A stretch of DNA of 64,000 nt from Bacillus halotolerans (GTDB lineage: Bacteria > Bacillota > Bacilli > Bacillales > Bacillaceae). The stretch spans positions 434,001 to 498,000 of the forward strand of contig NZ_LPVF01000008.1 of NCBI RefSeq assembly GCF_001517105.1, written 5' to 3'. This document shows positions 26,321-35,805 of the stretch, one piece after another. Position 1 is the stretch's first letter. Each line of letters opens with the position of its first letter. The position numbers and the translations under genes are program-made. A model generated the notes under the pieces. That model was not told where the DNA came from. It worked only from the letters and a program-made list of their open reading frames with translations, and did not search any database.

Positions 26321-27460
26321 TTTACCCGTAAAAGAGTCCGGATGTTCCTTCCGATATCCGTAGTGAAACAGCAATTCCTCTACAATCCGGCGGGAGGCCT
26401 GTCCATCACCATACGGATTTGAAGCATAGGACATTTTCTGATACTCATCGGCGTCAGTTAAGAGCTCTTTTGCAAGCTGATAAATGTTCTCCTCATTTGT
26501 CCCCGCAAGTTTAAGCGTCCCTGCTTCCACTCCTTCAGGGCGCTCCGTCGTATCACGAAGCACAAGAACTGGTTTCCCGAGCGATGGCGCTTCTTCCTGC
26601 ACTCCGCCGGAATCAGTCAAAATGAAATGGGATTTTGCCGCAAAGTTATGGAAGTCAATCACTTCTAAAGGCTCAATCAGATGCACTCTGTCCGAGTCGC
26701 CAAAATGCTTCTGAGCCGCTTCCCGGACAACAGGGTTAAGGTGCACAGGGTAAACGACCTGTACATCATTATATTCCTCTACAATTCTGCGGATGGCCTT
26801 AAACATGTTTTCCATCGGCTCGCCTAAGTTTTCACGGCGATGAGCAGTCAGCAAAATCATCTTATCCTCACCAACCTGGTCAAGGACAGGGTGTGAATAA
26901 CCTTCCCTAACTGTTGTGCGAAGCGCGTCAATCGCTGTATTGCCCGTTACAAAAATAGAATCGGCCTTTTTGTTTTCTTTTAACAAATTGTCTCTTGCCT
27001 GTCCTGTCGGTGCAAAATGCAAATCAGCAATAGCACCGGTCATTTGGCGGTTGAGCTCTTCAGGAAACGGAGAATATTTATTGCCTGTGCGAAGACCGGC
27101 CTCCACATGCCCGACAGCAATTTGATGATAAAACGCGGCAAGGCTTCCGGCAAATGTCGTCGTCGTATCACCGTGGACAAGCACAATATCAGGCTTGATG
27201 TCTTTAAACAGCTCGTCCAATTTCACAAGCGCATTGGACGTAATTTCTGCCAGCGTCTGCCGCTCCTTCATAATGTTCAAATCGAAATCAGGCTTAATCC
27301 GAAACGCTTCAAGCACCTGATCCAGCATTTGTCTGTGCTGGGCAGTCACCGTTACATAGGACTCTATTTCAGGGTATTTTTTTAATTCAAGCACGAGCGG
27401 CGCCATCTTTATCGCTTCCGGCCTGGTTCCGAAGACGGTCATGACTTTTAGTTTTTTCAT
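26318..27460 (-). CDS. mnaA: MnaA, UDP-GlcNAc 2-epimerase
   Basis: 380 residues from the ATG at 27460 (AGGTGA upstream). Non-hydrolysing epimerase family: MTVFGTRPEAIKMAPL, VLVHGDTTTT, VGHVEAGLRTGNKYSPFPEE, TAHRRENLG, and LTDSGGVQEEAP near residue 290. It interconverts UDP-GlcNAc and UDP-ManNAc, giving the ManNAc donor that TagA adds to TagO's lipid product. It is placed between tagU and gtaB, so both nucleotide-sugar suppliers for wall polymers are side by side. Confidence 0.95.
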   Translation of the reverse strand: MKKLKVMTVFGTRPEAIKMAPLVLELKKYPEIESYVTVTAQHRQMLDQVLEAFRIKPDFDLNIMKERQTLAEITSNALVKLDELFKDIKPDIVLVHGDTTTTFAGSLAAFYHQIAVGHVEAGLRTGNKYSPFPEELNRQMTGAIADLHFAPTGQARDNLLKENKKADSIFVTGNTAIDALRTTVREGYSHPVLDQVGEDKMILLTAHRRENLGEPMENMFKAIRRIVEEYNDVQVVYPVHLNPVVREAAQKHFGDSDRVHLIEPLEVIDFHNFAAKSHFILTDSGGVQEEAPSLGKPVLVLRDTTERPEGVEAGTLKLAGTNEENIYQLAKELLTDADEYQKMSYASNPYGDGQASRRIVEELLFHYGYRKEHPDSFTGK

Positions 27461-27628
27461 AATTGTCACCTGGTTTCTGCAAAAATAAAATCATACCCCT
27501 TATTCTACATGAATTTGTTTCATTTTAAATCATTTCCTATTCACTTATTCATGGTCAAGTGAACTTTATTGCTAGGGAACTTAAGGATAAAACTTGTTTA
27601 AAATTGGTTTATCCTATATCATAAAAAT

Positions 27629-27654
27629 GTGTGAAAACACAATGAACAGGGTAA
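27629..27654 (+). promoter_or_regulatory. SigB-type promoter candidate of gtaB
   Basis: GTGTGA (27629-27634), 14 bases, GGGTAA (27649-27654), about 55 bases before gtaB. The GGGTAA -10 is the SigB hallmark, and gtaB is a classical SigB general-stress gene. Confidence 0.6.
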
Positions 27655-27708
27655 ATAGAAAATAGTTTTAGCCATAAATATTTTCGTTAATAAGGAAGGT
27701 GCCTTTAA

Positions 27709-28587
27709 ATGAAAAAAGTACGTAAAGCGATAATTCCAGCAGCAGGACTAGGAACGCGTTTTCTTCCGGCTACGAAAGCAATGCCGAAAGAAATGCTTCC
27801 TATCGTAGATAAGCCAACCATTCAATACATAATTGAAGAAGCTGTTGAGTCCGGTATTGAGGACATTATTATTGTAACAGGCAAAAGCAAGCGTGCGATT
27901 GAGGATCATTTTGATTACTCTCCTGAACTTGAAAGAAACCTTGAAGAAAAAGGAAAGATCGAACTCCTTGAAAAAGTGAAAAAATCTTCCAATCTGGCTG
28001 ACATCCACTACATCCGCCAAAAAGAGCCTAAAGGACTTGGACATGCTGTGTGGTGCGCGCGTAACTTTATCGGCGATGAGCCTTTTGCGGTTCTGCTTGG
28101 AGACGATATTGTTCAGGCGGAAAAACCAGGATTGCGCCAGTTAATGGATGAGTATGAAAGAACACTTTCTTCTATTATAGGTGTTCAGCAAGTGCCTGAA
28201 GAAGAAACTCACCGCTACGGTATTATCGATCCGCTGACAAGTGAAGGCCGCCGTTACCAGGTGAAAAACTTTGTTGAGAAGCCGTCTAAAGGCACAGCAC
28301 CTTCTAACCTTGCCATCTTAGGACGTTACGTATTTACGCCTGAGATCTTTATGTACTTAGAGGAGCAGCAGGTTGGCGCAGGCGGAGAAATTCAGCTGAC
28401 AGACGCCATTCAAAAGCTGAATGAAATTCAAAGAGTGTTTGCTTACGATTTTGAAGGCAAACGCTATGATGTTGGTGAAAAGCTTGGTTTTATCACAACA
28501 ACTCTTGAATTTGCGATGCAAGATAAAGAACTCCGCGGACAGCTCGTTCCATTCATGGAAAACTTATTAAACAAAGAAGAAATCTAA
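27709..28587 (+). CDS. gtaB: GtaB, UTP-glucose-1-phosphate uridylyltransferase
   Basis: 292 residues. [33 protein letters not shown] (nucleotidyltransferase signature) at the N-terminus, then [30 protein letters not shown] and GEIQLTDAI. It makes UDP-glucose for teichoic acid glucosylation (TagE), glucolipids and, via TuaD, UDP-glucuronate. It is transcribed alone towards ggaB. A broken partial copy lies at 35806-36354 next to tagH; the 3' halves of the two copies are nearly identical. Confidence 0.97.
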   Translation: MKKVRKAIIPAAGLGTRFLPATKAMPKEMLPIVDKPTIQYIIEEAVESGIEDIIIVTGKSKRAIEDHFDYSPELERNLEEKGKIELLEKVKKSSNLADIHYIRQKEPKGLGHAVWCARNFIGDEPFAVLLGDDIVQAEKPGLRQLMDEYERTLSSIIGVQQVPEEETHRYGIIDPLTSEGRRYQVKNFVEKPSKGTAPSNLAILGRYVFTPEIFMYLEEQQVGAGGEIQLTDAIQKLNEIQRVFAYDFEGKRYDVGEKLGFITTTLEFAMQDKELRGQLVPFMENLLNKEEI

Positions 28588-28590
28588 ACA

Positions 28591-28633
28591 AAAAAGCTTG
28601 TAGAGAGAACGATGTTTTTTCTACAAGCTTTTT
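28591..28633 (+). terminator. Terminator after gtaB
   Basis: 14-base-pair stem AAAAAGCTTGTAGA (28591-28604) with its complement 28620-28633, ending in a T-run. Confidence 0.85.
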
Positions 28634-28659
28634 TGTTTTGTAATGTTTCTTTAGATTTT

Positions 28660-29660
28660 CAGCTGATTTCAAAAACAGAAATAGAGCCCCCATCTACCTA
28701 GTCCTGCTTGGCTAGGTAGATGGCAATCTTCTTCATGTTCTGGCATGTGGCTGTGAGGAGAAATTGTTCGCCTCACATTCCGTTTTCCCCTCAACCAGCA
28801 ATAGCGAAGCCCGTGCAGCTGTTTTGAATCTGCAAAGCTGCGTTCTATTTTTTCTTTTCTTTTTTGTAGAGGTTTTTTCCTGAAACAGACACACGATTTT
28901 GTCTGACCTTTTATTTGTGGTCCTCCCATACATGTCGGGTGGATCTTCTGGCTATTCTTTGATCTTGTGCATTGTTCAAGCAATGGGCATCCGGAACAGG
29001 TTTCAGGATCTGATTTATATGACCGGTAGCCTTTTCGGTCAGTTGTTGAGTATGTAAGTGTTTTTTGATTTGGACAAATGTATCTGTCTTGTTCACTGTC
29101 ATAATGAAATTTCAATTTTGGAAACAAGCCTATGGCAGAGTGATAACGTCTATGTGCAATCACACCAAAGATTTGCCGTTCAGATAATCCTTTACAGATC
29201 GGAATCGTTAAATATCCGGAATCAAGGGCGACGGCTTCTACTTGAAAACCAAATCGTGCGATTTGGTGATCTAATCGGTCAAGATAAGGCACAGAATCAT
29301 GGACATTTCCAGGTGTGACATAGGCATCGGTGATCATGTTGTATTTCATATCCGTTATGCGTTTGTTTTCCCGATACAGATATCCACTATCCGGATCAGT
29401 TGTACTTTGGAGGATCTCTTTTTCAGCTCTAACCTCCTCTTTGGCCATCAGTGGCTTTTTTCCGTGTTCCTCCCGACCTTCTTGGATGGCTTCATTTAAA
29501 TCTTTGATATAGTTTTGTATATCCTGTTCAATCGTTTTTCTAGTGTATTTATGCTTATTGGCATTGACTTTAAGGTGAGTGGAATCGGCATAGGACAACG
29601 TCCGCCCACCATGTCATGATTGATGGCCTGAAGAACGATCTCATCAAAAATGTCTTGAAA
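28660..29660 (-). mobile_element. IS1182-type insertion sequence remnant
   Basis: A decayed element between gtaB and ggaB, containing the transposase pseudogene described separately. Near its left end is a 12-base inverted repeat (28690-28701 with 28712-28723) that overlaps the transposase stop. The right end is truncated: homology to IS1182 transposases begins mid-protein, directly beside a relic of a tagGH-type promoter (29656-29695). No intact terminal repeats or target duplication were found, so it is not expected to move. Confidence 0.75.
28698..29655 (-). pseudogene. IS1182-family transposase, truncated and frameshifted
   Basis: Recognisable DDE transposase pieces in several frames: IFDEIVLQAINHDMVGGR, then after a frameshift near 29598 LSYADSTHLKVNANKHKYTRKTIEQD, VEAVALDSGYLTIPICKGL, a Cys cluster typical of this family (TCSGCPLLEQC), RKEKIERSFADSKQLHGLRYC, and after another shift near 28765 TATCQNMKKIAIYLAKQD with the true stop at 28698. 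The N-terminal region of about 110 residues is missing. Not functional. Confidence 0.82.
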
Positions 29661-29695
29661 AGAAATTTGAAAGCACCGGTGAATATTGTAACAAA
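29658..29695 (-). promoter_or_regulatory. Relic of a tagGH-type promoter downstream of ggaB
   Basis: Minus strand TTGTTACAAT (-10 TACAAT at 29685-29690) followed by an early leader (ACCGGTGCTTTCAAATTTCTT) matching the tagGH promoter and leader at 38874-38911 at about 31 of 36 positions. Both follow a terminator that ends a polymer gene (ggaB here, tagF there). Here it now points into the IS remnant instead of tagG. Confidence 0.65.
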
Positions 29696-29725
29696 TATTA
29701 AGTTTTTCCACTTTTAAAAAGTAAA

Positions 29726-29747
29726 GAGAAGTTCCGCAGAACTTCTC
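29726..29747 (-). terminator. Terminator after ggaB
   Basis: Nine-base-pair stem GAGAAGTTC / GAACTTCTC with a 4-base loop. On the minus strand it is followed by TTTACTTTTT. Confidence 0.75.
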
Positions 29748-29785
29748 CCAACATTTTGAAGTGTCAATATAGAGCAAAACCAAGC

Positions 29786-32488
29786 TTATTTAGCAACTTT
29801 ACTTTTGTCTAATTGCAAAATAGCATTATAAATACGATTCCGATTATTTTTATCAGTATATGCAAAAAAGTTATCTACTCTTTTTCTATACTTATCTTCC
29901 ATACGACTATCATTTTTCATATAATAGATAACTTTATCAACTAAACTATTATGATCTTCTATTACATCACCAAAGCCCATTTTCTTATAATCATAGTAAT
30001 CAAGTTTAAAATGGTATGAGTTTTCGTATTGATAATAGATCACAGGCTTTTTCTCGTATGCAAAATCAAATGCAACGGATGAAAAATCAGTAATCATTAT
30101 ATTAGAAGAATTAAATAACATTTGATAGCTGCTATTATAATCTGCAAACTCTACATAATCGTGCTTTTCAAAATCTACCATCTGTTGTTGAATGTCCGGG
30201 TGCGGGAAAAAGGTTATCTTATAATTATTATTCTTAGCAAATTCGATTAGCCGTTCATCATTAATCAAAGCATTATACCTAGCAAAGTATTCACTTTCTT
30301 TAAATTTCGGATTGTACGGTCTTACTCCTTTTGCCTGATCTTTAGGTAATACAATATCTTTTCTCCATGTAGGCATTATTAGAAGCTGCTTTTCCCCTTC
30401 ACTCTTCTTAAGATTATCGTATCTCGGAAATCCACCCAAAAAGATATTTTCTTTTTTATAATTGTAATTTCCTTTCACAATAGACCGATATTCAGGTTTC
30501 GCTGAAGTGACTAATAATTTGATATTCTTACTGTATTTGTTTAACCATTCAGAATGATCTGCCATTGTTATTCCATGCTGTAAAAAGACAAACTCAAAAT
30601 TAAATAAATCTCTAAAATAAATCTCCATATTGAAAAATGGATTTACAACCCATATATCTGCATGTGTCGATATTACCTTGGAAGAGGATAAGGTTAAAAT
30701 TTTATGTCTAAAAGATCTGTATGGTATAACCTTTCCGTATTTTTTAATTCTGTTATAATCCTTGCTATCTTTTTTTATTACAAAGTATTTTTTTACCCCA
30801 TCATTCTTGTTGATTGCATATTTAAAGAGGTGCTCGGCATTATCATCAGCTTTATCTTGTCTGTCTATGAATAACCATACTGGTTTTCTGTTAAATATAG
30901 TAAAAACATGGTGTGCCATCCTTGCTACCATTGCCTTCTTAATAGCTGATTTTCGTTTCTTTGATTTCCCACCTGATTTATGAAGGGATTTTAAGAAACG
31001 AAACTCTTTTATAAATCTATTTTTAACATTGTTTTTTTCGAACATTAATTTTTTATAATTATAATAAAAGATATAATCTTTTTTAGCTGCATAAGAATTA
31101 TATAGAACATTTGACAAACCTGAATACTTGAAAAAGCGAAGTTTTGTCATCTTTCTTTTTTTACCCTTTGTTATAAAAAATTCGATATGCTGATTGTCTG
31201 CTAGATAGCTTTTGGGAATATCTATAGAGAAACCAGGATATTTTTTTATTACTTCTCCTAAACTTATATAATCATTATGCTGTCTTTTTATATTCTTTGC
31301 TTTTATTTTTGTTTCTCCAATTTTAGCATATAAATTAAAACCTTTAGAATTAAACAGAGAGCTCCAAAAACCTTCTATGTGAACAGAATCCTCATTTTCT
31401 TCTAAAATCTCAATAGTTAGTGTTTGATCCGATAATTTCGAAACAATTTGTCCTTCTCTGTATAAATAATAATCCTGTTCAGTTTCTCTTTCATATACAT
31501 ACCTACTATAATTTTCACCGTGTTTTATTTTTAAAGCATGATATAGATAGAAATGGCTGACGCTTTTTGTATCAATGATGACATCGTCGTCAATATACGA
31601 TAATACCTCTCGAATCAATGTTAAAAACTCGCAGTATTCATTTTCATCTAAAGGTGTTTCACTAATATCCTTAATCAATAATTTCCACTTCAAATCATGC
31701 ATAACCATGTATTGAAGAAACAAAGGTATTTTCTGTTCATTATTCTGGGTGATATCGATTAAATTCTTAGAGAAAGTGATAAGTGAATGGTTAAACCAAT
31801 TCTTATTTGCTTTAGCAGTCTGCATGGCAGACGATCCATCTTCTCTAACTCTATAATGGTATTTTGCCTCTTTAACCAGACCATACTTTTTCTTGTGCGA
31901 TATAATTAAGTTAACTAGTTTGGCATCTTCACCTATTTTACAATTTTCATCAAACCTGATATTTTTCAAGGCATCTTTTTGTATAAATGTAGAACAGCAA
32001 TGAGTTAATATATGATGTGGTTCTTTTTCTACATCCAATATTCTCGTAGAAGAAAACTTATTATTTAGATTATGTTCTCCAGTTCTTCCTTCTTCAAAAA
32101 AAATAGGGATTGCTACAATATCAATTTGATTCTTATGTTGGTTAAAGAAGGTTAAAACATTTTGGAATGTTTCTTCTGAAACTAAATCATCCGGATCCAA
32201 AAATTGAATATATCTTCCTTCAGCATACTTTAAACCATAATTTCGAGCACTGCTCACTCCGCCATTCTGTTTCTTTACATATACAATGTTTTTTGGATAT
32301 TTTTGAGCATATTCTTTACAAATGACTTCACTTTTATCTGGGCTATCATCATTCACAAGTATTAACTGAATATTCTCGAAACCTATAGTCTGGTTAATAA
32401 CGCTTTCTATAGCATCAGTTAGATATAACTCAACATTATAAATCGGCATTATAACACTGAAATCATAGTTAAAACTCTTTTCGTTCAT
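29786..32488 (-). CDS. ggaB: GgaB, minor wall teichoic acid polymerase/glycosyltransferase
   Basis: 900 residues, full length. An N-terminal GT2 glycosyltransferase (SVIMPIYNVELYLTDAIESV, LVNDDSPDKS, FLDPDD; about residues 1-300), a beta-rich middle, and a C-terminal CDP-glycerol glycerophosphotransferase-like domain (VFLQHGITMADHSEWL, TDFSSVAFDFAYEKKPVIYY). It works with GgaA in making poly(glucosyl N-acetylgalactosamine 1-phosphate), the minor teichoic acid of 168-type strains. Strikingly AT-rich compared with tua or pgs genes, suggesting acquisition by transfer. It follows broken ggaA in the same direction. Confidence 0.93.
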   Translation of the reverse strand: MNEKSFNYDFSVIMPIYNVELYLTDAIESVINQTIGFENIQLILVNDDSPDKSEVICKEYAQKYPKNIVYVKKQNGGVSSARNYGLKYAEGRYIQFLDPDDLVSEETFQNVLTFFNQHKNQIDIVAIPIFFEEGRTGEHNLNNKFSSTRILDVEKEPHHILTHCCSTFIQKDALKNIRFDENCKIGEDAKLVNLIISHKKKYGLVKEAKYHYRVREDGSSAMQTAKANKNWFNHSLITFSKNLIDITQNNEQKIPLFLQYMVMHDLKWKLLIKDISETPLDENEYCEFLTLIREVLSYIDDDVIIDTKSVSHFYLYHALKIKHGENYSRYVYERETEQDYYLYREGQIVSKLSDQTLTIEILEENEDSVHIEGFWSSLFNSKGFNLYAKIGETKIKAKNIKRQHNDYISLGEVIKKYPGFSIDIPKSYLADNQHIEFFITKGKKRKMTKLRFFKYSGLSNVLYNSYAAKKDYIFYYNYKKLMFEKNNVKNRFIKEFRFLKSLHKSGGKSKKRKSAIKKAMVARMAHHVFTIFNRKPVWLFIDRQDKADDNAEHLFKYAINKNDGVKKYFVIKKDSKDYNRIKKYGKVIPYRSFRHKILTLSSSKVISTHADIWVVNPFFNMEIYFRDLFNFEFVFLQHGITMADHSEWLNKYSKNIKLLVTSAKPEYRSIVKGNYNYKKENIFLGGFPRYDNLKKSEGEKQLLIMPTWRKDIVLPKDQAKGVRPYNPKFKESEYFARYNALINDERLIEFAKNNNYKITFFPHPDIQQQMVDFEKHDYVEFADYNSSYQMLFNSSNIMITDFSSVAFDFAYEKKPVIYYQYENSYHFKLDYYDYKKMGFGDVIEDHNSLVDKVIYYMKNDSRMEDKYRKRVDNFFAYTDKNNRNRIYNAILQLDKSKVAK

Positions 32489-32610
32489 AAAAGATTGCTC
32501 CTAACAAAATGTTTATATGAATAAGAATCCGGGTAATTAAATGTAAAAAACAAAGAGAATTTTTGAAAAACATGATTAATTTAGTAAAATTTACGAAAAG
32601 CATTCCTTAC

Positions 32611-33947
32611 CTATTTTTTAAAAATCCTTGTAAATAAACTTTTAAAAATGTTTACATGGTTAAGTTCTAAAGCATCATTTGGTGTTTTTAGGACAAAATC
32701 AAATGCAAAGGCCCAAATTGGTATCTCAACAACAAAGCCAGCATGTCTAAAATCTCTTAATTTATATCCCCATACTTCAATTGTTTTTTTAAGTTCTTCT
32801 CGTTTGCATTTTTTTAATCTATTAAAATATTTTATATATACTCTGTCATTTTCTTTCATCTCATAATACTGGTTAATAAAGTGCCCTGTTAATTCAAGTC
32901 TAAGCCCTTTTATTTTTGTCGAAGTAACAGTACATGAACTTTGTAATACTCTTTCTTTTTTTATATTTTCAAGAGGTTCTATATTTGCTTTTAATAAGTG
33001 AAACATAAATTCTTTATAGTACATTGGCATATCTTGTTCTTTTATAAATTGCGGATCAATAAATTTTAAAATTTTAATAAAGTCATCAACAAAAACTTTT
33101 TGCTCATGTTGATCTAAAACGGACTTATAAATATCTCTATAGTTTGGATATAAAAACAGTTTCATATGATATACAATTAAAAATTGCAAATAAGGCAGAA
33201 CTATATCATATTTTTTTATTGAATCCATCAACAAAGTCATGTAACACTCATTCAACAAATATGTGTACCTTTTTTTGTTAAACCATGAACGATCAACTAA
33301 TGAGTTCTGTTCTTTTCGTTTTCTATAAAAATACTTTCCTTCTGCGACTGCTCCGTATCTTTTTTCTTTCAGCAATAACTTGTTAAAAAAGATAGCGTCT
33401 TCCCAAAACTTTATAGATTCATCAAACAGGGCGGTACTATTTAGTATATGTCTTCTGTAAAAAGTGCCGCCAATATAAAAATGAATAGCCTTATAATCGT
33501 TGAGAATATTTATAACCCTTGTTCCTTTTTCAAATCTATTATTTAATTTATGTTCGCCTTCTTTTTCACCTGTGTAATAAACAGGTAATACCGCAACATT
33601 TACATCTTCGGAATCACAAAAAAATTATAAACACTTTGCAGCGCATTTTGAGAGAACGCATCGTCTGAATCAAGAAAACCAATGATCTTAGATTTTTCAC
33701 TTACATTTGATAACCCACAATTTCTTGCAGTAGAAGGTCCGGAATTTTCAATTCTCAAGATTTTAATATTATTAGGGTATAGATTTTTAAAGAATTCACA
33801 AATTTGAGGACTGCTGTCAACGCTGCCATCATCTATTAATATCAGTTCTATATTTTCTTTAAATCCAATTGACTGGTTAATGACACTCTCTATTGAGTCC
33901 CTTAAATAATACTCAGAATTATATATTGGTATTATGATAGAAAACAT
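32611..33947 (-). pseudogene. ggaA: ggaA, broken by a one-base deletion in a T-run
   Basis: The first frame (33947-33600) is a GT2 start: FSIIIPIYNSEYYLRDSIESVINQS, LIDDGSVDSS, GFLDSDD. It ends early after SVYNFF. Restoring one base in the seven-base A/T run at 33618-33624 would continue through CDSEDVNVAVLPVYYTGEKEGEHKLNNRF into the long second half ending at 32611, giving about 445 residues, the normal GgaA size. GgaA is the companion glycosyltransferase of GgaB, with the same N-terminal fold. AT-rich like ggaB. Whether the shift is real or a sequencing error decides whether minor teichoic acid is made. Confidence 0.88.
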
Positions 33948-33970
33948 GTTAGTACCTCTTTATTTAGAAG

Positions 33971-34834
33971 TTAAAGGATCGTTTCAATTACTCTTTTAGA
34001 AGCCTTGCCACCTTCTAAATTACAAAATTCATTATAAAAATCCTCATTGTTATGACCTATATAAGAATTAAGTAACAACTCTTTTACTGTTTTTATAAGT
34101 TCTTCACTTGTTTAAACCAAGTTTCCTGGCGCTGTTGAAAAATTAAAGTAACAACCTCTGATGGAGTCTCAATAGCCGGAAGATCATATACAAAAAAACA
34201 ATGTTTTTTTAGATTCATATAATCAAAAAAGATAGAAGAATAATCCGTAAATCAAGAGAGATCTTTAACAAAATCTTTATATTTTCCTAAATTAAATTGT
34301 TTTGAAATAATGCATTTTTAGAAGAATAATCATAGAGTCCCAAGTTTCCTCTTCATTTCCTATAAATCAAATTGAAATTTAAATTTATACTGGCCAACTT
34401 TCTTAAATTCATTCTCCCTCCAAGTTGGTGCATATAAAATATTTTTTTTATATGCACCAATCCTAACTCTTGTTTTATCTTTTTGATTAATGATGCTTTA
34501 TTTACAGAATAAATAATGTCATGTCGCGGATAACCAGTTTTCAAAATTTGTTTTTTGAATTAAAATGCCCTTTTAAAAATCTCAGTGGAGTATGATTTGG
34601 GGAAATTAAATAATTCCATTTGCTGGCTTCCTGCACAAAATTCTGTTTATACTTTTCAGTTGTGGTTCCGTCTTAAATTGCTCGGGGATTGTAGCTAAAC
34701 TGTTTTCCAAGAATAGCTTTCAAATAAAATTAATTTATTGTTTCTCTCGGCAGAAGAGCAAATATCTTAAACAGAACTGAATAAGTCCTAACTATTAAAC
34801 TTCTGCATTTGGTTATAATAAAAGATTTCGTCAT
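33971..34834 (-). pseudogene. Decayed CDP-glycerol glycerophosphotransferase (TagF/TarL type)
   Basis: Pieces in shifting frames follow the TagF C-terminal domain in order: SLIV...LFKIFALLPRE, LILFESYSWK, EKYKQNFVQEASKWNYLISPN, KTGYPRHDII, YAPTWRENEFKKVGQYKF, FTDYSSIFFDYMNLKKHCFFVYDLP, SEELIKTVKELLLNSYIGHNNEDFYNEF. Several stops and frameshifts make it non-functional. Only the polymerase catalytic half remains. It is not a simple copy of the intact tagF here: residues differ throughout, so it is an old paralogue or the relic of another strain type's polymerase. It sits between broken tagD and ggaA on the same strand. Confidence 0.8.
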
Positions 34835-34926
34835 TAACTCCTTAAAGAGTGAAGATTTATATTTGCGCAAACAAGAAAAAAAGAAGCAACTGAATTTATT
34901 TTTCAAGCCTCTTTTAATTAGTGCAT

Positions 34927-35284
34927 CTATAAACTAGCCATGTCTTTTTTGCTTTGGATAGTTGAGATGCCTTCTGTTTTTAAAAACAAATTTCCCTTTC
35001 CATTCATCACCGATGACGAATGTATCTATATTGTACTTTTTAATATCAGATATTTTTTGTTCCCAGTTTTTTTTCGGGAATGACTTCATTAACAAAATCG
35101 ATTGTTTCCAAAATGAATTTCCCATGTTCATAAGAATAGTATAATTTTTTTGTTTTTGCAGATTGAATTCAATCTGTAAACAATCCTACGATTAAGAAAT
35201 CACCCTGATTTTTCCCTCTTCCCAGCAACTTCATATGTCCGTAGTGAAATAAATCTAATATTCGTACGTTATCACTTCCTTCAT
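34927..35284 (-). pseudogene. Decayed tagD (glycerol-3-phosphate cytidylyltransferase) copy
   Basis: Start ATG at 35284 with GAAGGTGATG upstream. In changing frames it reads MKEVITYE, LFHYGHMKLLGRGKNQGDFLIVGLFTD, EFNLQKQKN, YSYEHGKFILETIDFVNEVIP, KKNWEQKISDIKKYNIDTFVIGDEWKGKF and EGISTIQSKKDM, stopping at 34927. This matches the intact TagD at 43422-43811 in order, with several frameshifts and at least one stop. A tagD-type promoter lies upstream (35398-35426). Confidence 0.85.
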
Positions 35285-35805
35285 TAGATAACATCACCTT
35301 CCAACCGTTTTCAACTGAGAGTACCAGAAAAAAACCAAAAACCTAACAGATTTTTTATCATTTTGACATATTTCTTACGAACCATTAATAATGAACAATA
35401 ATAGCATAAGTTCCTATAAAAGTTAAGGCTCTTTAAAAATGTCAATCATCAGCATTTTTTGGTATCTACGTTATGTATAAATTTTTCAGGCCTAATGTCT
35501 CATTCATACTCATTATAACAAGTTTTCTTTTTGGGAATAATCGATTCTTTTGTCGCATTTTTGAGTAAAACGATTCTCTTTCTGCTGCATCGTTTATTTT
35601 GTAAGCCCTCCTCATATTAATTCATCGTCAAAACGTGAAGGAATTGTAATGTGAATGTTAAAAGTCCCAAAAAATTTTTGTGAGTAAAATGTCTTCAGGC
35701 AAAGAGACTTTAATCAAACTATACGAATGAGACGTGTTTTTTATAGACATCTAGATGAAAAGGAGGGTTGATACAATACAAAAGGAAACCCATTCATCAA
35801 TTAGA
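35285..35805. other. Non-coding stretch between decayed tagD and decayed gtaB
   Basis: About 520 AT-rich bases without a convincing gene. Its left part carries the duplicated tagD promoter (35398-35426). The remainder, to the start of gtaB homology, shows no recognisable gene, and I could not match it to any other part of the window. It holds the junction between the two tandem teichoic-acid units. Confidence 0.6.
35398..35426 (-). promoter_or_regulatory. Duplicate of the tagD promoter before the decayed tagD
   Basis: Minus strand TTAACT (35421-35426), 17 bases, TATTAT (35398-35403), preceded by TATGC exactly as at tagD (TTAACC, 17 bases ending TATGC, TATAAT at 43956-43984). A GAAATATGTC further downstream is also shared by both leaders. 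Confidence 0.65.

Noticed and set aside
28690..28723. 12-base inverted repeat as a terminator of gtaB
   Set aside because: It overlaps the transposase stop inside the IS remnant, lacks a T-run, and gtaB already has a terminator at 28591-28633.
32611..33947. Two separate glycosyltransferase genes in place of ggaA
   Set aside because: Both pieces join into one normal-length GgaA with a single base added to the 33618-33624 run.
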